The translations under genes were made by a program, and so were the position numbers. Positions 1 to 7,178 of a DNA stretch of 34,839 bases are shown piece after piece. Source of the stretch: an uncultured Bacillota bacterium (GTDB lineage: Bacteria; Bacillota; Dehalobacteriia; UBA4068); the NCBI GenBank assembly GCA_934271085.1, contig CAKQQU010000013.1:1-34839 (forward strand), given 5' to 3'. The notes below the pieces were generated by a model that saw only the letters and a list, made by a program, of their open reading frames with translations, ran no database searches and was not told the origin of the DNA. How positions within the stretch are numbered: position 1 is the stretch's first letter; each line of letters starts with the position of its first letter.

Positions 1-36
1 ATTTTAGCTTGTCTGAATAGGCAAAAATGGCTAAAT

Positions 37-324
37 TTAGCCCTTTTTTGAGGGACACAAAAGGGACACAAGAGGGACACATCCTACAAATATCCTGCTA
101 AACAGGCATAAAAAATAAATAATTCCTGACATCAGTTCAATAATGGAAACTCCCAATGCCCTGGACAGGGGCTCTATAAGAGAAATATCAGGTATTCCCC
201 TGGCGGTCTCCCAGTTGGATACAGCTTTACTGCTTACGCCTATTTGTTATGCAAGTTGGGTTTGGGTAATGCCTTTAGCTTCTCTGAGGCGTTTGATAGT
301 AGCGCCGGTTATATAATTATCCAT
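37..324 (-). pseudogene. XRE-family HTH regulator broken by an in-frame stop
   Basis: Reading the minus strand from ATG at 324-322 gives a Cro/C1-type helix-turn-helix start (MDNYITGATIKRLREAKGIT, then QTQLA). A TAA at 249-247 (codon 26) follows, and the same frame continues as QIGVSSKAVSNWETARGIPD and a further ELMSG segment to a TAA at 39-37. In this family the position after LA is normally Glu, so GAA to TAA is the simplest explanation. A ribosome site (AAGGAGGG, 340-333) and a sigma-A-like promoter remain intact. The last 28 or so codons after ELMSG do not look like a known domain. I call it a recently inactivated DNA-binding regulator, less likely a sequencing error. It faces away from the ABC genes at 679. 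Confidence 0.8.
51..82. repeat. Three direct repeats AGGGACACAA with 11-bp period
   Basis: Copies begin at 51, 62 and 73, and the third ends in T instead of A. The 11-bp spacing puts each copy on nearly the same face of the helix, as in arrays of protein-binding sites. They overlap the tail of the broken HTH gene. Function is unknown; chance or a mobile-element arm site are both possible. Confidence 0.6.
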
Positions 325-348
325 ATCATTATCCCTCCTTTTGATTAA

Positions 349-377
349 AGTATAATGACACATGTGTTTCAGCACAA
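349..377 (-). promoter_or_regulatory. Promoter and operator-like palindrome of the broken HTH gene
   Basis: On the minus strand a -35 box TTGTGC (377-372), a 17-bp spacer and a -10 box TATACT (354-349) lie just before the ribosome site of the HTH pseudogene. The palindrome ACACATGTGT (358-367) sits inside the spacer, the usual place for an autorepressor operator. Autoregulation is inferred. Confidence 0.5.
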
Positions 378-678
378 CCTACGCTGCGTTGACAGTATTG
401 AATCAATGGAAAAGTGCAGATAAAGCAGATATGATTAGCTTTTGCCCTCTGCCTCGTATAACTGGGAATATTTATGTTCGTTCATTATTATAACATATTT
501 ATCATAAGGTTCTTTTGAGGTTATTTCCCCGGCGTATTTGATGATCTTCCTATATGCCGGAAATTTATTAAAATTCCTTAATATGCCAACAGTTGCTTGC
601 TTTTGTCAAGTTAATGATATATTCTAAGAATACGATTATCTATGATGGCGGCCGGTTAAACGGCAAAGGGAGGTACAT
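378..678. other. Intergenic region before the ABC transporter genes
   Basis: No gene is recognisable here. There is a 9-bp hairpin with one G-U pair (529-537 with 552-560). A 13-bp palindrome TATTCTAAGAATA (620-632) overlaps a possible -10 box TATATT (618-623). Upstream TTGCTT-like -35 candidates are poorly spaced, so the exact promoter is uncertain. The palindrome is a candidate operator for the ABC genes. Confidence 0.4.
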
Positions 679-1392
679 ATGCTAAATATCAGTCACCTGA
701 CTAAAACCTACGGCAATAAAAAGGCTGTGGATGATCTTTCCCTGCATATACAGCCGGGAGAAATATATGGTTTTATAGGCCATAACGGCGCCGGTAAGAC
801 CACTACTATCAAAGCCTGCTGCGGTATTCTGCAATTTGAAGAAGGGGAAATACTGGTGGATGGTATATCCATCCGGGAAGATCCTCTTGCCTGCAAGAAA
901 CGTTTGGCATATATACCGGATAATCCGGATCTTTATGAATTTATGTCCGGCAAGCAGTATCTTAATTTTATCGCAGATATTTTTGGCGTAAGCTCGGTAA
1001 GACGCAGGGAAAGGATAGAACGTTACAGTCAGATGTTCGGGCTGGAAGGTGATCTGGCCAAACCCATAAACTCCTATTCCCACGGGATGAAGCAGAAGCT
1101 GGCCATTATTTCTGCGCTTATCCATAATCCAAGGCTGATGATCATGGACGAACCGTTTGTAGGGCTTGATCCCAAGGCAGCGCATCTTCTTAAACAGCTT
1201 ATGCGCCAGCTTTGCGATAATGGCGGCGCCATCTTTTTCTCCACCCATGTGCTGGAGGTAGCCGAGAAGCTTTGTGATAAAGTGGCTATTATTAAGGAAG
1301 GGCGTCTTATCCGTTCCGGCACCATGGATGAAGTAAAGGGTGATGAATCCCTGGAAAATGTATTTTTGGAACTGGAGGAAGAGCATGCTTAA
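679..1392 (+). CDS. ABC transporter ATP-binding protein
   Basis: This is the cytoplasmic ATPase of an ABC-2 type exporter, 237 residues, the normal size for a single nucleotide-binding domain. Walker A is GHNGAGKT (34-41), the signature is SYSHGMKQK (132-140), Walker B is LMIMDE (153-158), and the switch His is H190 (FFSTH). It belongs to the CcmA/NatA-like group, which powers export rather than uptake. The ribosome site GGGAGGT (668-674) is well placed for the ATG. The stop overlaps the start of the next gene by 8 bp, so the two are translationally coupled and form one transporter. The substrate cannot be told from sequence. Confidence 0.93.
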   Translation: MLNISHLTKTYGNKKAVDDLSLHIQPGEIYGFIGHNGAGKTTTIKACCGILQFEEGEILVDGISIREDPLACKKRLAYIPDNPDLYEFMSGKQYLNFIADIFGVSSVRRRERIERYSQMFGLEGDLAKPINSYSHGMKQKLAIISALIHNPRLMIMDEPFVGLDPKAAHLLKQLMRQLCDNGGAIFFSTHVLEVAEKLCDKVAIIKEGRLIRSGTMDEVKGDESLENVFLELEEEHA

Positions 1393-2959
1393 AGCGCTAT
1401 TTAAAAAACAGCTGCAGCAGTTTGCCGTTTTCTTTTTTCAAAGCGGCAAAAAAGGCGTGCGCCGCTCCAAAGGGGCAGTGATAGGTTTTGCCCTGCTTAT
1501 GGTTTATTTATACGGATCTATCTGTTTCCTCTTTTATGGTATGGCAGGGCAATTATGCTCGCCTTTGGCACAGGCGGATATGGGATGGCTTTATTTTTCT
1601 CTGATGACTGTTACTGCTACTGCCTGCGGTATCCTGGGCAGCGTTTTTACCACTTATTCCAGCCTTTACACTGCCAAGGATAATGATCTGCTGCTTTCTT
1701 TGCCAATACCTCCAGGTAATATACTGATAAGCCGCCTGTTCGGAATATATATTATGGCCGCTCTTTTTGAACTGGTGGTTATGATACCGGCCTGCGTTGC
1801 CTATTGGCAGACCGTTGGTTTTAGCGTATATTCCTTGCTGATGTCCTTGATCGGCATCACCCTGCTGCCATTTGTTGCGGTAGCCCTGTCCTGTTTGCTG
1901 GGCTGGGTCATTGCTCTCATTGCACCCAGGGTCCCCTGCAAAAATCTGGTAATTACCCTTTTTTCACTGGGTTTCCTGGTATTGTATTATATTTGCTTTT
2001 TCAAGGCAAACGATTTTATCCAGTCTATACTGCTCAACACCGAGCTTGTGGGCTATAAGATGAGAGTTGTTCTTTATCCCTTTTTCATGCTGGGAAAAGC
2101 CATGGTGGGCGACTTCTTCTCTGTTTTGACTTTTGCCATCATTATAGGGGTGTTTTGCCTGCTGATCTACTTCCTTTTATCCCGCAGTTTCCTTAAAATG
2201 GCTACTGTCAAGCGCAGCGCCAGGGTCAGCTATCGGGATAAGGATATTCCTGCCCGTACAGTAACCGGCACCCTTTTCCATAAAGAGCTGAACCTTTTTG
2301 GCCGCAGTTCCACTTATATGCTTAACTGCGGGCTGGGATCCGTTATTATGTTGGCAGGCGCTGTGTTTATCGGTATAAAATGGCAGTTGATAAATACTTT
2401 TGCCGGAATGATAAGCATACCTTTTCCGTTATTGGTCTTTGGGGCAGTCTGCCTGGTGGCATCAATGAATGTGGTGACAGCTCCTTCCATTTCCCTGGAA
2501 GCCCATACTCTTTGGCTGTTACAGTCTTTGCCGGTTCGTCCCCAGCAGGTTTTAGCTGCCAAGATCAAACTGCATTTGGCAGTAACTGCCATACCTGCGG
2601 TTATTTGTGCTGTCGTCTGCGATATGGCCATTGGTTGCGGCTGGCTGTTCTCTTGTCTGGTTCCTCTTAGCATAGTGCTGTTTATCTTTTTAAATGCCTG
2701 CTTGGGCCTGTTTTTCAATCTTAAATGGCCCAGCCTTGACTGGAACAGCGAAACAGCAGCAGTTAAGCAGAGCTTCAGCGTTGTGCTGTCTATCTTTGCC
2801 AACTGGGCTATTGTGGGATTGTTTTTCCTGATGTGGCTGCTTTTGCCGGTGAATACAATTATCTGCCTGCTGCTGATGGATCTGCTGATGATCATTTTGA
2901 CAGCGGTGCTGTTTTTCTGGCTGGGGAAGCGGGGCACGGGTATCCTGGCTTCGCTGTAA
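1385..2959 (+). CDS. ABC-2 type exporter permease
   Basis: A 524-residue polytopic membrane protein, the partner of the upstream ATPase. I chose ATG 1385 (MLKALFKKQLQQF) because it overlaps the upstream stop by 8 bp and gives the short basic N-terminus usual for these permeases; the longer frame from 1340 would begin inside the ATPase gene. About a dozen hydrophobic segments alternate with short loops in two similar halves, and a cytoplasmic stretch with SRSFLKMATVKRSARVSYRD lies in the middle. This matches large two-halved exporter permeases of Firmicutes. It has no catalytic residues of its own. Transcription probably ends at the hairpin at 3019-3036. Confidence 0.85.
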   Translation: MLKALFKKQLQQFAVFFFQSGKKGVRRSKGAVIGFALLMVYLYGSICFLFYGMAGQLCSPLAQADMGWLYFSLMTVTATACGILGSVFTTYSSLYTAKDNDLLLSLPIPPGNILISRLFGIYIMAALFELVVMIPACVAYWQTVGFSVYSLLMSLIGITLLPFVAVALSCLLGWVIALIAPRVPCKNLVITLFSLGFLVLYYICFFKANDFIQSILLNTELVGYKMRVVLYPFFMLGKAMVGDFFSVLTFAIIIGVFCLLIYFLLSRSFLKMATVKRSARVSYRDKDIPARTVTGTLFHKELNLFGRSSTYMLNCGLGSVIMLAGAVFIGIKWQLINTFAGMISIPFPLLVFGAVCLVASMNVVTAPSISLEAHTLWLLQSLPVRPQQVLAAKIKLHLAVTAIPAVICAVVCDMAIGCGWLFSCLVPLSIVLFIFLNACLGLFFNLKWPSLDWNSETAAVKQSFSVVLSIFANWAIVGLFFLMWLLLPVNTIICLLLMDLLMIILTAVLFFWLGKRGTGILASL

Positions 2960-3014
2960 TAATGTTTAACTGCTGAGGTTTTCGTTGCGCAGGGCTATTG
3001 ATTAGTTTGTATTA

Positions 3015-3046
3015 AAGGCAGGGGTATATACCCCTGTCCTTTTTCT
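3015..3046 (+). terminator. Rho-independent terminator of the ABC exporter operon
   Basis: A perfect 18-bp palindrome CAGGGGTATATACCCCTG (3019-3036) is followed by TCCTTTTTCTT. It lies 60 bp after the permease stop and directly abuts the EcfT remnant. Confidence 0.85.
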
Positions 3047-3048
3047 TG

Positions 3049-3279
3049 ACCCCCCTTTTGCAAAAAGCCCGCTTATATGTTTCCATGCTGGCGCCTGTGG
3101 CTGCAGGGGCGCTGCAAAGGGCGGAAGCCATGTCTATTTCCATGGAAGCCCGCGCTTTTCGCAGCCAAAAGCAGCGCAGCAGCTGGCGCAGCCTGCATTT
3201 TACAACGGCGGACGCCTGGTATCTCGCTGCATTCCTGCTGGTTATGGCGGTATATGCTTGGCTGGTATTCTTTTTGTAA
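3049..3279 (+). pseudogene. C-terminal remnant of an EcfT/CbiQ transporter subunit
   Basis: The roughly 76 residues from 3049 read as the end of an energy-coupling factor transmembrane protein. They include APVAAGALQRAEAMSISMEA followed by RAF, matching the conserved coupling-helix region (RAEAMSxSMEARGF) whose Ala-Arg motif docks on the ECF ATPases, and then a final hydrophobic segment ending in TAA at 3277. Full-length EcfT is about 260 residues, so around 180 residues are missing. No ATG with a ribosome site precedes the fragment, which starts right after the T-run of the ABC terminator. No EcfA or S-component gene is nearby. This looks like a deletion junction that left a dead 3' end. Confidence 0.7.
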
Positions 3280-3546
3280 ATCAGCAGAGCATAGTTTATA
3301 TTCTCAACCTGGCTGGTATGATTTGTGACCAGCGTTATATATCGGGTAAGTTGCAACTGCTTTTGTTTTTGCAGACTGTTTTTGAGTAGAAAAGTAATGC
3401 GCAAAGATAAGATGCAAGCAAATGAATATAAGTTAAGCAGGCTCCCGCAGTTATTCTTGTGAGCCTGTATTATTGCGGAAGCCCGGGATAAGCTGCTGTT
3501 TAAGAAAGATATATACCATTCTATGAGGTGTTTGCTGTAAAAGCCG
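3280..3546. other. Intergenic stretch without recognisable genes
   Basis: No coding signal was found on either strand between the EcfT remnant and the degV promoter. A 7-bp hairpin (CAGGCTC 3438-3444 with GAGCCTG 3461-3467) has no T-run, so its role is unclear. The stretch may be further decayed remains of the lost ECF locus. Confidence 0.4.
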
Positions 3547-3575
3547 TTGAATATACCTGGCAAAAATGGTACAAT
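3547..3575 (+). promoter_or_regulatory. Sigma-A promoter of the first degV gene
   Basis: TTGAAT (3547-3552), a 17-bp spacer and TACAAT (3570-3575) lie about 75 bp before the start codon. Confidence 0.6.
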
Positions 3576-3650
3576 TATTTTATAACAAAACACTTTTTGT
3601 TAATTTGTCGGATTTTATATTATTATTTTTATTATTCAAGAGGTATTATT

Positions 3651-4547
3651 ATGGAAAGAAAATTTATTTTATCCTGTGAATCTACTGTAGACCTGCCTTT
3701 TTCTTATATTAATGGCAGGGATATCCCCGTCTTGTTTTACAGTTATCTGGTGGACGGGCAGGAATATCCGGATGATATGGGCCGCGATCCCCAGGCTCTG
3801 CCCGGTTTCTATAAGTTTTTGGAAGAAGGAAAGCTGCCCACCACATCCCAGATCAATGAGTTCCAGTATGAAACGTTTTTTGAGGAGCAGTTGCAAAAGG
3901 GCGATGTACTGCATATCGCTTTTGGCAGCGGAATGACTGCATCAATCAATAATGCTTATATTGCGGCGGAGTCTTTGCGGGCTAAATATCCCCAGCGCCG
4001 GTTGGTAGTGATAGATTCCCTGTGTAGTTCCTCCGGCTATGGTATGCTGGTGGATTATGCCGCGGATATGCGGGATAAGGGATGCTCTATGGAAGAAATC
4101 GAGCAGTGGATAACGGATAATCGCCAAAGCATTCATCATCAGTTTTTTTCCACCGATCTGTCCTTTTTCCGCCGCAGCGGCCGGGTATCCGGGCCGATGG
4201 CCGCTTTAGGTACAGTGCTGGGTATTTGCCCTCTGATGCGCCTGGATGATAAAGGCCGTATTTATGCTTATGATAAAGTACGAGGCAAGAAAAATGCTAT
4301 TAAGGAAACGGTAAAGGCCATGGAAGCCCATGCCCGTAAAGGTATGGATTATGACGGCAAATGCTGGGTCTGCCACTCTAACTGCCTTTCTGAGGCCGAA
4401 GCTTTGGTTTCCGAGCTGAAAAAACGTTTTCCCCATATAGATGGTGATATCCGTATATGCGATATAGGCACCATAATAGCTTCCCATTGCGGAGCCGGCA
4501 CAGTTGCCGTTTTCTTCCTGGGCGATATGCGTCCTGCCGGAGAATAG
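3651..4547 (+). CDS. DegV family fatty-acid-binding protein
   Basis: A 298-residue DegV/FakB-like protein. Such proteins bind a fatty acid in a two-domain fold and, where studied (FakB), present it to the kinase FakA. The hallmarks are the N-terminal SCESTVDLP, the TTSQIN segment, a GSGMTASINNA loop with the Thr/Ser typical of the fatty-acid carboxylate site, VIDSLCSSSGYG, and a C-terminal GAGTVAVFFLGD. The frame is open from 3528, but ATG 3651 has the ribosome site AAGAGGT (3638-3644) and starts right at the conserved N-terminus. It appears to be a single-gene unit with its own promoter and terminator. No fakA gene is in the window. A clear paralogue is at 8160. Confidence 0.92.
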   Translation: MERKFILSCESTVDLPFSYINGRDIPVLFYSYLVDGQEYPDDMGRDPQALPGFYKFLEEGKLPTTSQINEFQYETFFEEQLQKGDVLHIAFGSGMTASINNAYIAAESLRAKYPQRRLVVIDSLCSSSGYGMLVDYAADMRDKGCSMEEIEQWITDNRQSIHHQFFSTDLSFFRRSGRVSGPMAALGTVLGICPLMRLDDKGRIYAYDKVRGKKNAIKETVKAMEAHARKGMDYDGKCWVCHSNCLSEAEALVSELKKRFPHIDGDIRICDIGTIIASHCGAGTVAVFFLGDMRPAGE

Positions 4548-4582
4548 CCGGTATAAGCGTTTTTGGCCCATACTTATGTATT

Positions 4583-4637
4583 AAAAAGAGGATCCCGACG
4601 ATCAGGAATGGAGTACGATCAGCGGGAGCCTCTTTTT
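4583..4637. terminator. Bidirectional terminator between convergent genes
   Basis: AAAAAGAGG and CCTCTTTTT form the outer stem, with TCCCG/CGGGA inside. A-rich and T-rich flanks serve both strands, degV from the left and the His-rich gene from the right. Confidence 0.85.
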
Positions 4638-5067
4638 ATTGTTCAGCAGTTATCTGGGGGAATTCTTCTGTGAGCAATTTCTTCAAAAGCTCGTCCTCCA
4701 GTCCAAAAACAATTGCGGTCAGCTCTGCCTTTGCGGTACTGCAGGCCGGATGGTTTATCCTGACGTCCCGGCCTGTACAGGAAAATACTGCGATTTGTTC
4801 CGGCAGGGTCAGGGCAGCCTTGATATGGCCAATAAGACCTCCTGCCTGCCTGATCGCCTCTGTCAGCGAGGCAATGCCCTCTGCCAGTTTTTCTTCAGTA
4901 AGATCAGCCTGCCGCCAGCTTGCGGCTGCGGCGGTGGCTCCCGCGGCATGGGTAAACGTTATGCCATATTTGCCGGGATTGCATTGGGGGCAATGGCAGG
5001 CTGATCCATGCTCTTGATGTTGATGGTCATGGGCGCAACCCCATTGGTCATGGTGATTATGTGGCAT
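4636..5067 (-). CDS. His/Cys-rich protein, probable metal-handling partner of the G3E GTPase
   Basis: A 143-residue protein that I cannot place in a named family. The first 30 residues hold eight His (3, 5, 6, 13, 15, 17, 20, 25) and four Cys (11, 24, 26, 29, including CHCPQC). That composition strongly suggests binding of a transition metal such as zinc, nickel or cobalt. The rest is a mixed alpha/beta sequence without Cys clusters. Its ATG follows the GTPase stop by 11 bp, and the ribosome site GAGGAGG overlaps that stop, so the two are one operon with coupled translation. No signal peptide is present. The role is inferred from composition and context. Confidence 0.8.
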   Translation of the reverse strand: MPHNHHDQWGCAHDHQHQEHGSACHCPQCNPGKYGITFTHAAGATAAAASWRQADLTEEKLAEGIASLTEAIRQAGGLIGHIKAALTLPEQIAVFSCTGRDVRINHPACSTAKAELTAIVFGLEDELLKKLLTEEFPQITAEQ

Positions 5068-5078
5068 ACAAATCCTCC

Positions 5079-5669
5079 TCAGTTTTTACCTGCAATGATG
5101 GCCAGAATATCTTCAGTCAGGCCGTCCTTTGCACAGATACGGTAAATGGGGGCGCTGGCATTGATTTTTCTGATAAGCTCTTCTGCCTTATCAGCTTCTT
5201 CAGATGAAACAAGGTCGATTTTATTAAGCAGCAGCAGATCCGCCTGTTCAAGCTGTAGCGGTATCATTTCCCCCAGCATTTCCAGGATCAGCGGCAGCCT
5301 TTCCGCATCCGCCAGTATTACCGTGCGCAGCAGGTCAGTATCTATTTTGCCGGCAATATTGCCGGTGATGGCGCTGGGATAGGCCACACCGGTAGCTTCG
5401 ATGATTATCCAGTCGGGAGATTCGGCTTCTGCCAGCTCTTTTATGCCTTTTTCCAGCTCGAGCCCTAAAGTGCAGCAGATGCAGCCGGCAAAAAGCTCTT
5501 TTACCTGCATGCCTTCGTTTTTCATGGTATAGCCATCTATGCTGATATCGCCTATCTCGTTTTCTATTATGGCCACTTTGCTGCCGGATTTTGTCAGATA
5601 TTTGGCCAGGGGAAGCAGAACGCTGGTTTTACCTGAGCCGAGAAAACCGCCCAGAAGCAAAATACGCAT
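5079..5669 (-). CDS. Short G3E-family (CobW/COG0523-like) GTPase, putative metallochaperone
   Basis: A 196-residue P-loop GTPase. It has Walker A GGFLGSGKT (7-15), the metal-binding CxCC motif C63-I-C65-C66 typical of COG0523 proteins, IEATG (90-94), and the guanine-specificity motif NKID (149-152). COG0523 members use GTP to deliver metal to client proteins. Most have a C-terminal CobW_C domain and exceed 300 residues; this one ends after the GTPase domain, and the His-rich partner gene may supply the missing function. The ATG at 5669 (MRILLLGGF) has an AAGGAG site; the upstream frame to 5720 lacks one. No cobalamin genes are nearby, so CobW itself is not implied. Confidence 0.88.
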   Translation of the reverse strand: MRILLLGGFLGSGKTSVLLPLAKYLTKSGSKVAIIENEIGDISIDGYTMKNEGMQVKELFAGCICCTLGLELEKGIKELAEAESPDWIIIEATGVAYPSAITGNIAGKIDTDLLRTVILADAERLPLILEMLGEMIPLQLEQADLLLLNKIDLVSSEEADKAEELIRKINASAPIYRICAKDGLTEDILAIIAGKN

Positions 5670-5710
5670 ATTTTGACAGCTCCTTTGGAAATATGTATTT
5701 GCTAAGCTAA

Positions 5711-5744
5711 CAAAGCACATGCCGTATTTGCGGCATGTGCTTTG
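5711..5744 (-). terminator. Hairpin after the DUF4234 gene
   Basis: A perfect 14-bp stem (CAAAGCACATGCCG with its complement) and 6-nt loop lie 18 bp past the stop of the minus-strand gene at 5763. The T-run is weak, so it may pause or protect the transcript as well as end it. Confidence 0.55.
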
Positions 5745-5762
5745 TAATAAGGCATGAATATT

Positions 5763-6968
5763 TTACAGACCCAGCAGTTGTTTCTTTTTGATCTCGAATT
5801 CCTCCTGGGTAATAACATTGGAATCCAGCAGTTCCTTGTATGTTTTTAACTCCTGGGCTATAGCGGGAGTAAGGCCGCCGCCAGCTGCTGAATCCTGAGC
5901 CGGAGCCGGAGCTGGAGCGGGAGCCGGGGCAGGCTGCTGATAGTAGTTTTGGTTGAAGCTCTGGGGCGCAGTCTGGGGAACGCCATTATGCTCCGCAGTA
6001 GCTATCTCGTTGATCTTATCCTGCATGATGATAGGCGGTACGATGCTTACAAAGATTTCCAGGATCAGGCACAGGGTATCGATATCGGAATGGATATTAT
6101 AGTAGCCTGCAAGTTTGTCGATAAGCTGGGCGCTTTTGTATACCCAATATATGATATAGAAAGGAACAAAGATACATAACAGCAACTTGGTAGTGGGATT
6201 GCGGTAAGGCTCATTGGGAACGCGGTTAAGATAATCGGTAGTACGGTATATCCAGATCAGGTACCAGATGCCAAAAGTGAAGAACAGCAGCAGCACATGC
6301 TTGATCATTTTGCAGTAGCCGTCCCTTTGCGGGGCGGTATTACCAACGCAATTATTGTTATTATTGCTATTATTGCTATTATTGTCTGCCGTATTGCCTG
6401 CGCAGCAGGGGGCAGTTCCGTTGTCGGAAGCCTGGCTGTTTCCCAGACCATCAGGATAAACAAGCCACATGCCCAGCAGCAGATAAGCGGCTATCTCCAT
6501 CAGTACGGAGCAGAATGTTCCAAACATGAAGTAGGTGATAAGTGATATCATACCGCCCAGCGCAATGGCAATGGCGGGAACGAACCAGAGCTGCTGTGCA
6601 ATATTACGGTATTTGGCGAACTGCTCCAGGGTAACGATAGCAGCTATGGCCAGCATAGCCAGGCTTCCCAGGAAAATGAAAAGGTTTCCTATGATACCGG
6701 CGGCGCCAAAGCTGACCACAATAAGAGTAAGGAAATGGATAAAGCAGATGACGCCGGTGCTTATCAGCAATAAAATATCTCTTTTTCTGGTAAAAAGAAT
6801 GGCTGACATGAATCCATAGCCCAGCATAGTCAGAAGACTCATGACACCCAGAATTGCGAACCATCCCCAAGTCAACAGGTTTATACCATTGACCAGGCTG
6901 ATTATCGCCATTACGGCAAAAAGCATGGCCGAGATCAGGTAGATCGGTGAAGAGTTCTTTTCGTTCAT
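5763..6968 (-). CDS. DUF4234 membrane protein with C-terminal SHOCT domain
   Basis: A 401-residue membrane protein of unknown function. The N-terminal 170 residues contain about six hydrophobic segments. A low-complexity Asn-rich linker (NNSNNSNNNNN) follows, then a DUF4234-like segment beginning CKMIKHVLLLFFTFGIWYLI with two or three more membrane spans. After that come a Gln/Asn-rich stretch, a (PA)n linker, and a final 30-residue SHOCT helix pair (ELKTYKELLDSNVITQEEFE). SHOCT is a short oligomerisation or anchoring module at protein ends. The gene stands alone, with its own promoter at 7026-7054. Both linkers are coded by simple repeats and may vary in length between strains. Confidence 0.8.
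   Translation of the reverse strand: MNEKNSSPIYLISAMLFAVMAIISLVNGINLLTWGWFAILGVMSLLTMLGYGFMSAILFTRKRDILLLISTGVICFIHFLTLIVVSFGAAGIIGNLFIFLGSLAMLAIAAIVTLEQFAKYRNIAQQLWFVPAIAIALGGMISLITYFMFGTFCSVLMEIAAYLLLGMWLVYPDGLGNSQASDNGTAPCCAGNTADNNSNNSNNNNNCVGNTAPQRDGYCKMIKHVLLLFFTFGIWYLIWIYRTTDYLNRVPNEPYRNPTTKLLLCIFVPFYIIYWVYKSAQLIDKLAGYYNIHSDIDTLCLILEIFVSIVPPIIMQDKINEIATAEHNGVPQTAPQSFNQNYYQQPAPAPAPAPAPAQDSAAGGGLTPAIAQELKTYKELLDSNVITQEEFEIKKKQLLGL
5902..5932. repeat. GC-rich hexamer-like repeat coding for (Pro-Ala)n
   Basis: Imperfect GGAGCC-type units code for PAPAPAPAPAPA on the minus strand inside the DUF4234/SHOCT gene. It is a flexible linker. Confidence 0.7.
6350..6384. repeat. ATT-type microsatellite coding for poly-Asn
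   Basis: Runs of ATT/GTT/GCT triplets code for Asn and Ser on the minus strand, a linker between membrane domains of the DUF4234 protein. Confidence 0.7.
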
Positions 6969-7025
6969 TTTGATCGAGTCCTTTCCCCAAATTAATTAAT
7001 GAAAATATTTTAACACTTAAACTAT

Positions 7026-7054
7026 ATTATATAAAAAAAATATGCGGCGGGCAA
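7026..7054 (-). promoter_or_regulatory. Sigma-A promoter of the DUF4234 gene
   Basis: On the minus strand TTGCCC (7054-7049), a 17-bp spacer and a perfect TATAAT (7031-7026) lie about 60 bp before the start codon. Confidence 0.65.
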
Positions 7055-7178
7055 TATTTAAATACTGTTATTCGTCAAATAATACGAAAAATGTTTAAAG
7101 ACAATTCCCCCGGCCGGTTGCCTGCTCTTGCTGCTGTATGCTATATTTAATCGGGAAAGATCAGCGAGGTGAAACAGT

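Noticed and set aside
51..82. CRISPR-like repeat array
   Set aside because: Units are 10 bp with no spacer-sized gaps and no cas genes nearby; it is a direct repeat array, not CRISPR.
682..1386. Long open frame on the minus strand opposite the ABC ATPase gene
   Set aside because: It is the antisense shadow of a gene with intact Walker and signature motifs; the protein has no recognisable domain and no ribosome site.
3012..3593. 193-codon minus-strand frame across the EcfT remnant and the degV leader
   Set aside because: It crosses a terminator and the degV promoter, has low-complexity antisense composition and no family features.
5079..5081. TGA of the G3E GTPase as another selenocysteine codon
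   Set aside because: It overlaps the ribosome site of the next gene, the frame beyond has no conserved sequence, and no Cys is expected there.
6297..6545. Plus-strand frame opposite the DUF4234 gene
   Set aside because: It is a translation of the antisense of the Asn repeat and membrane segments, without ribosome site.
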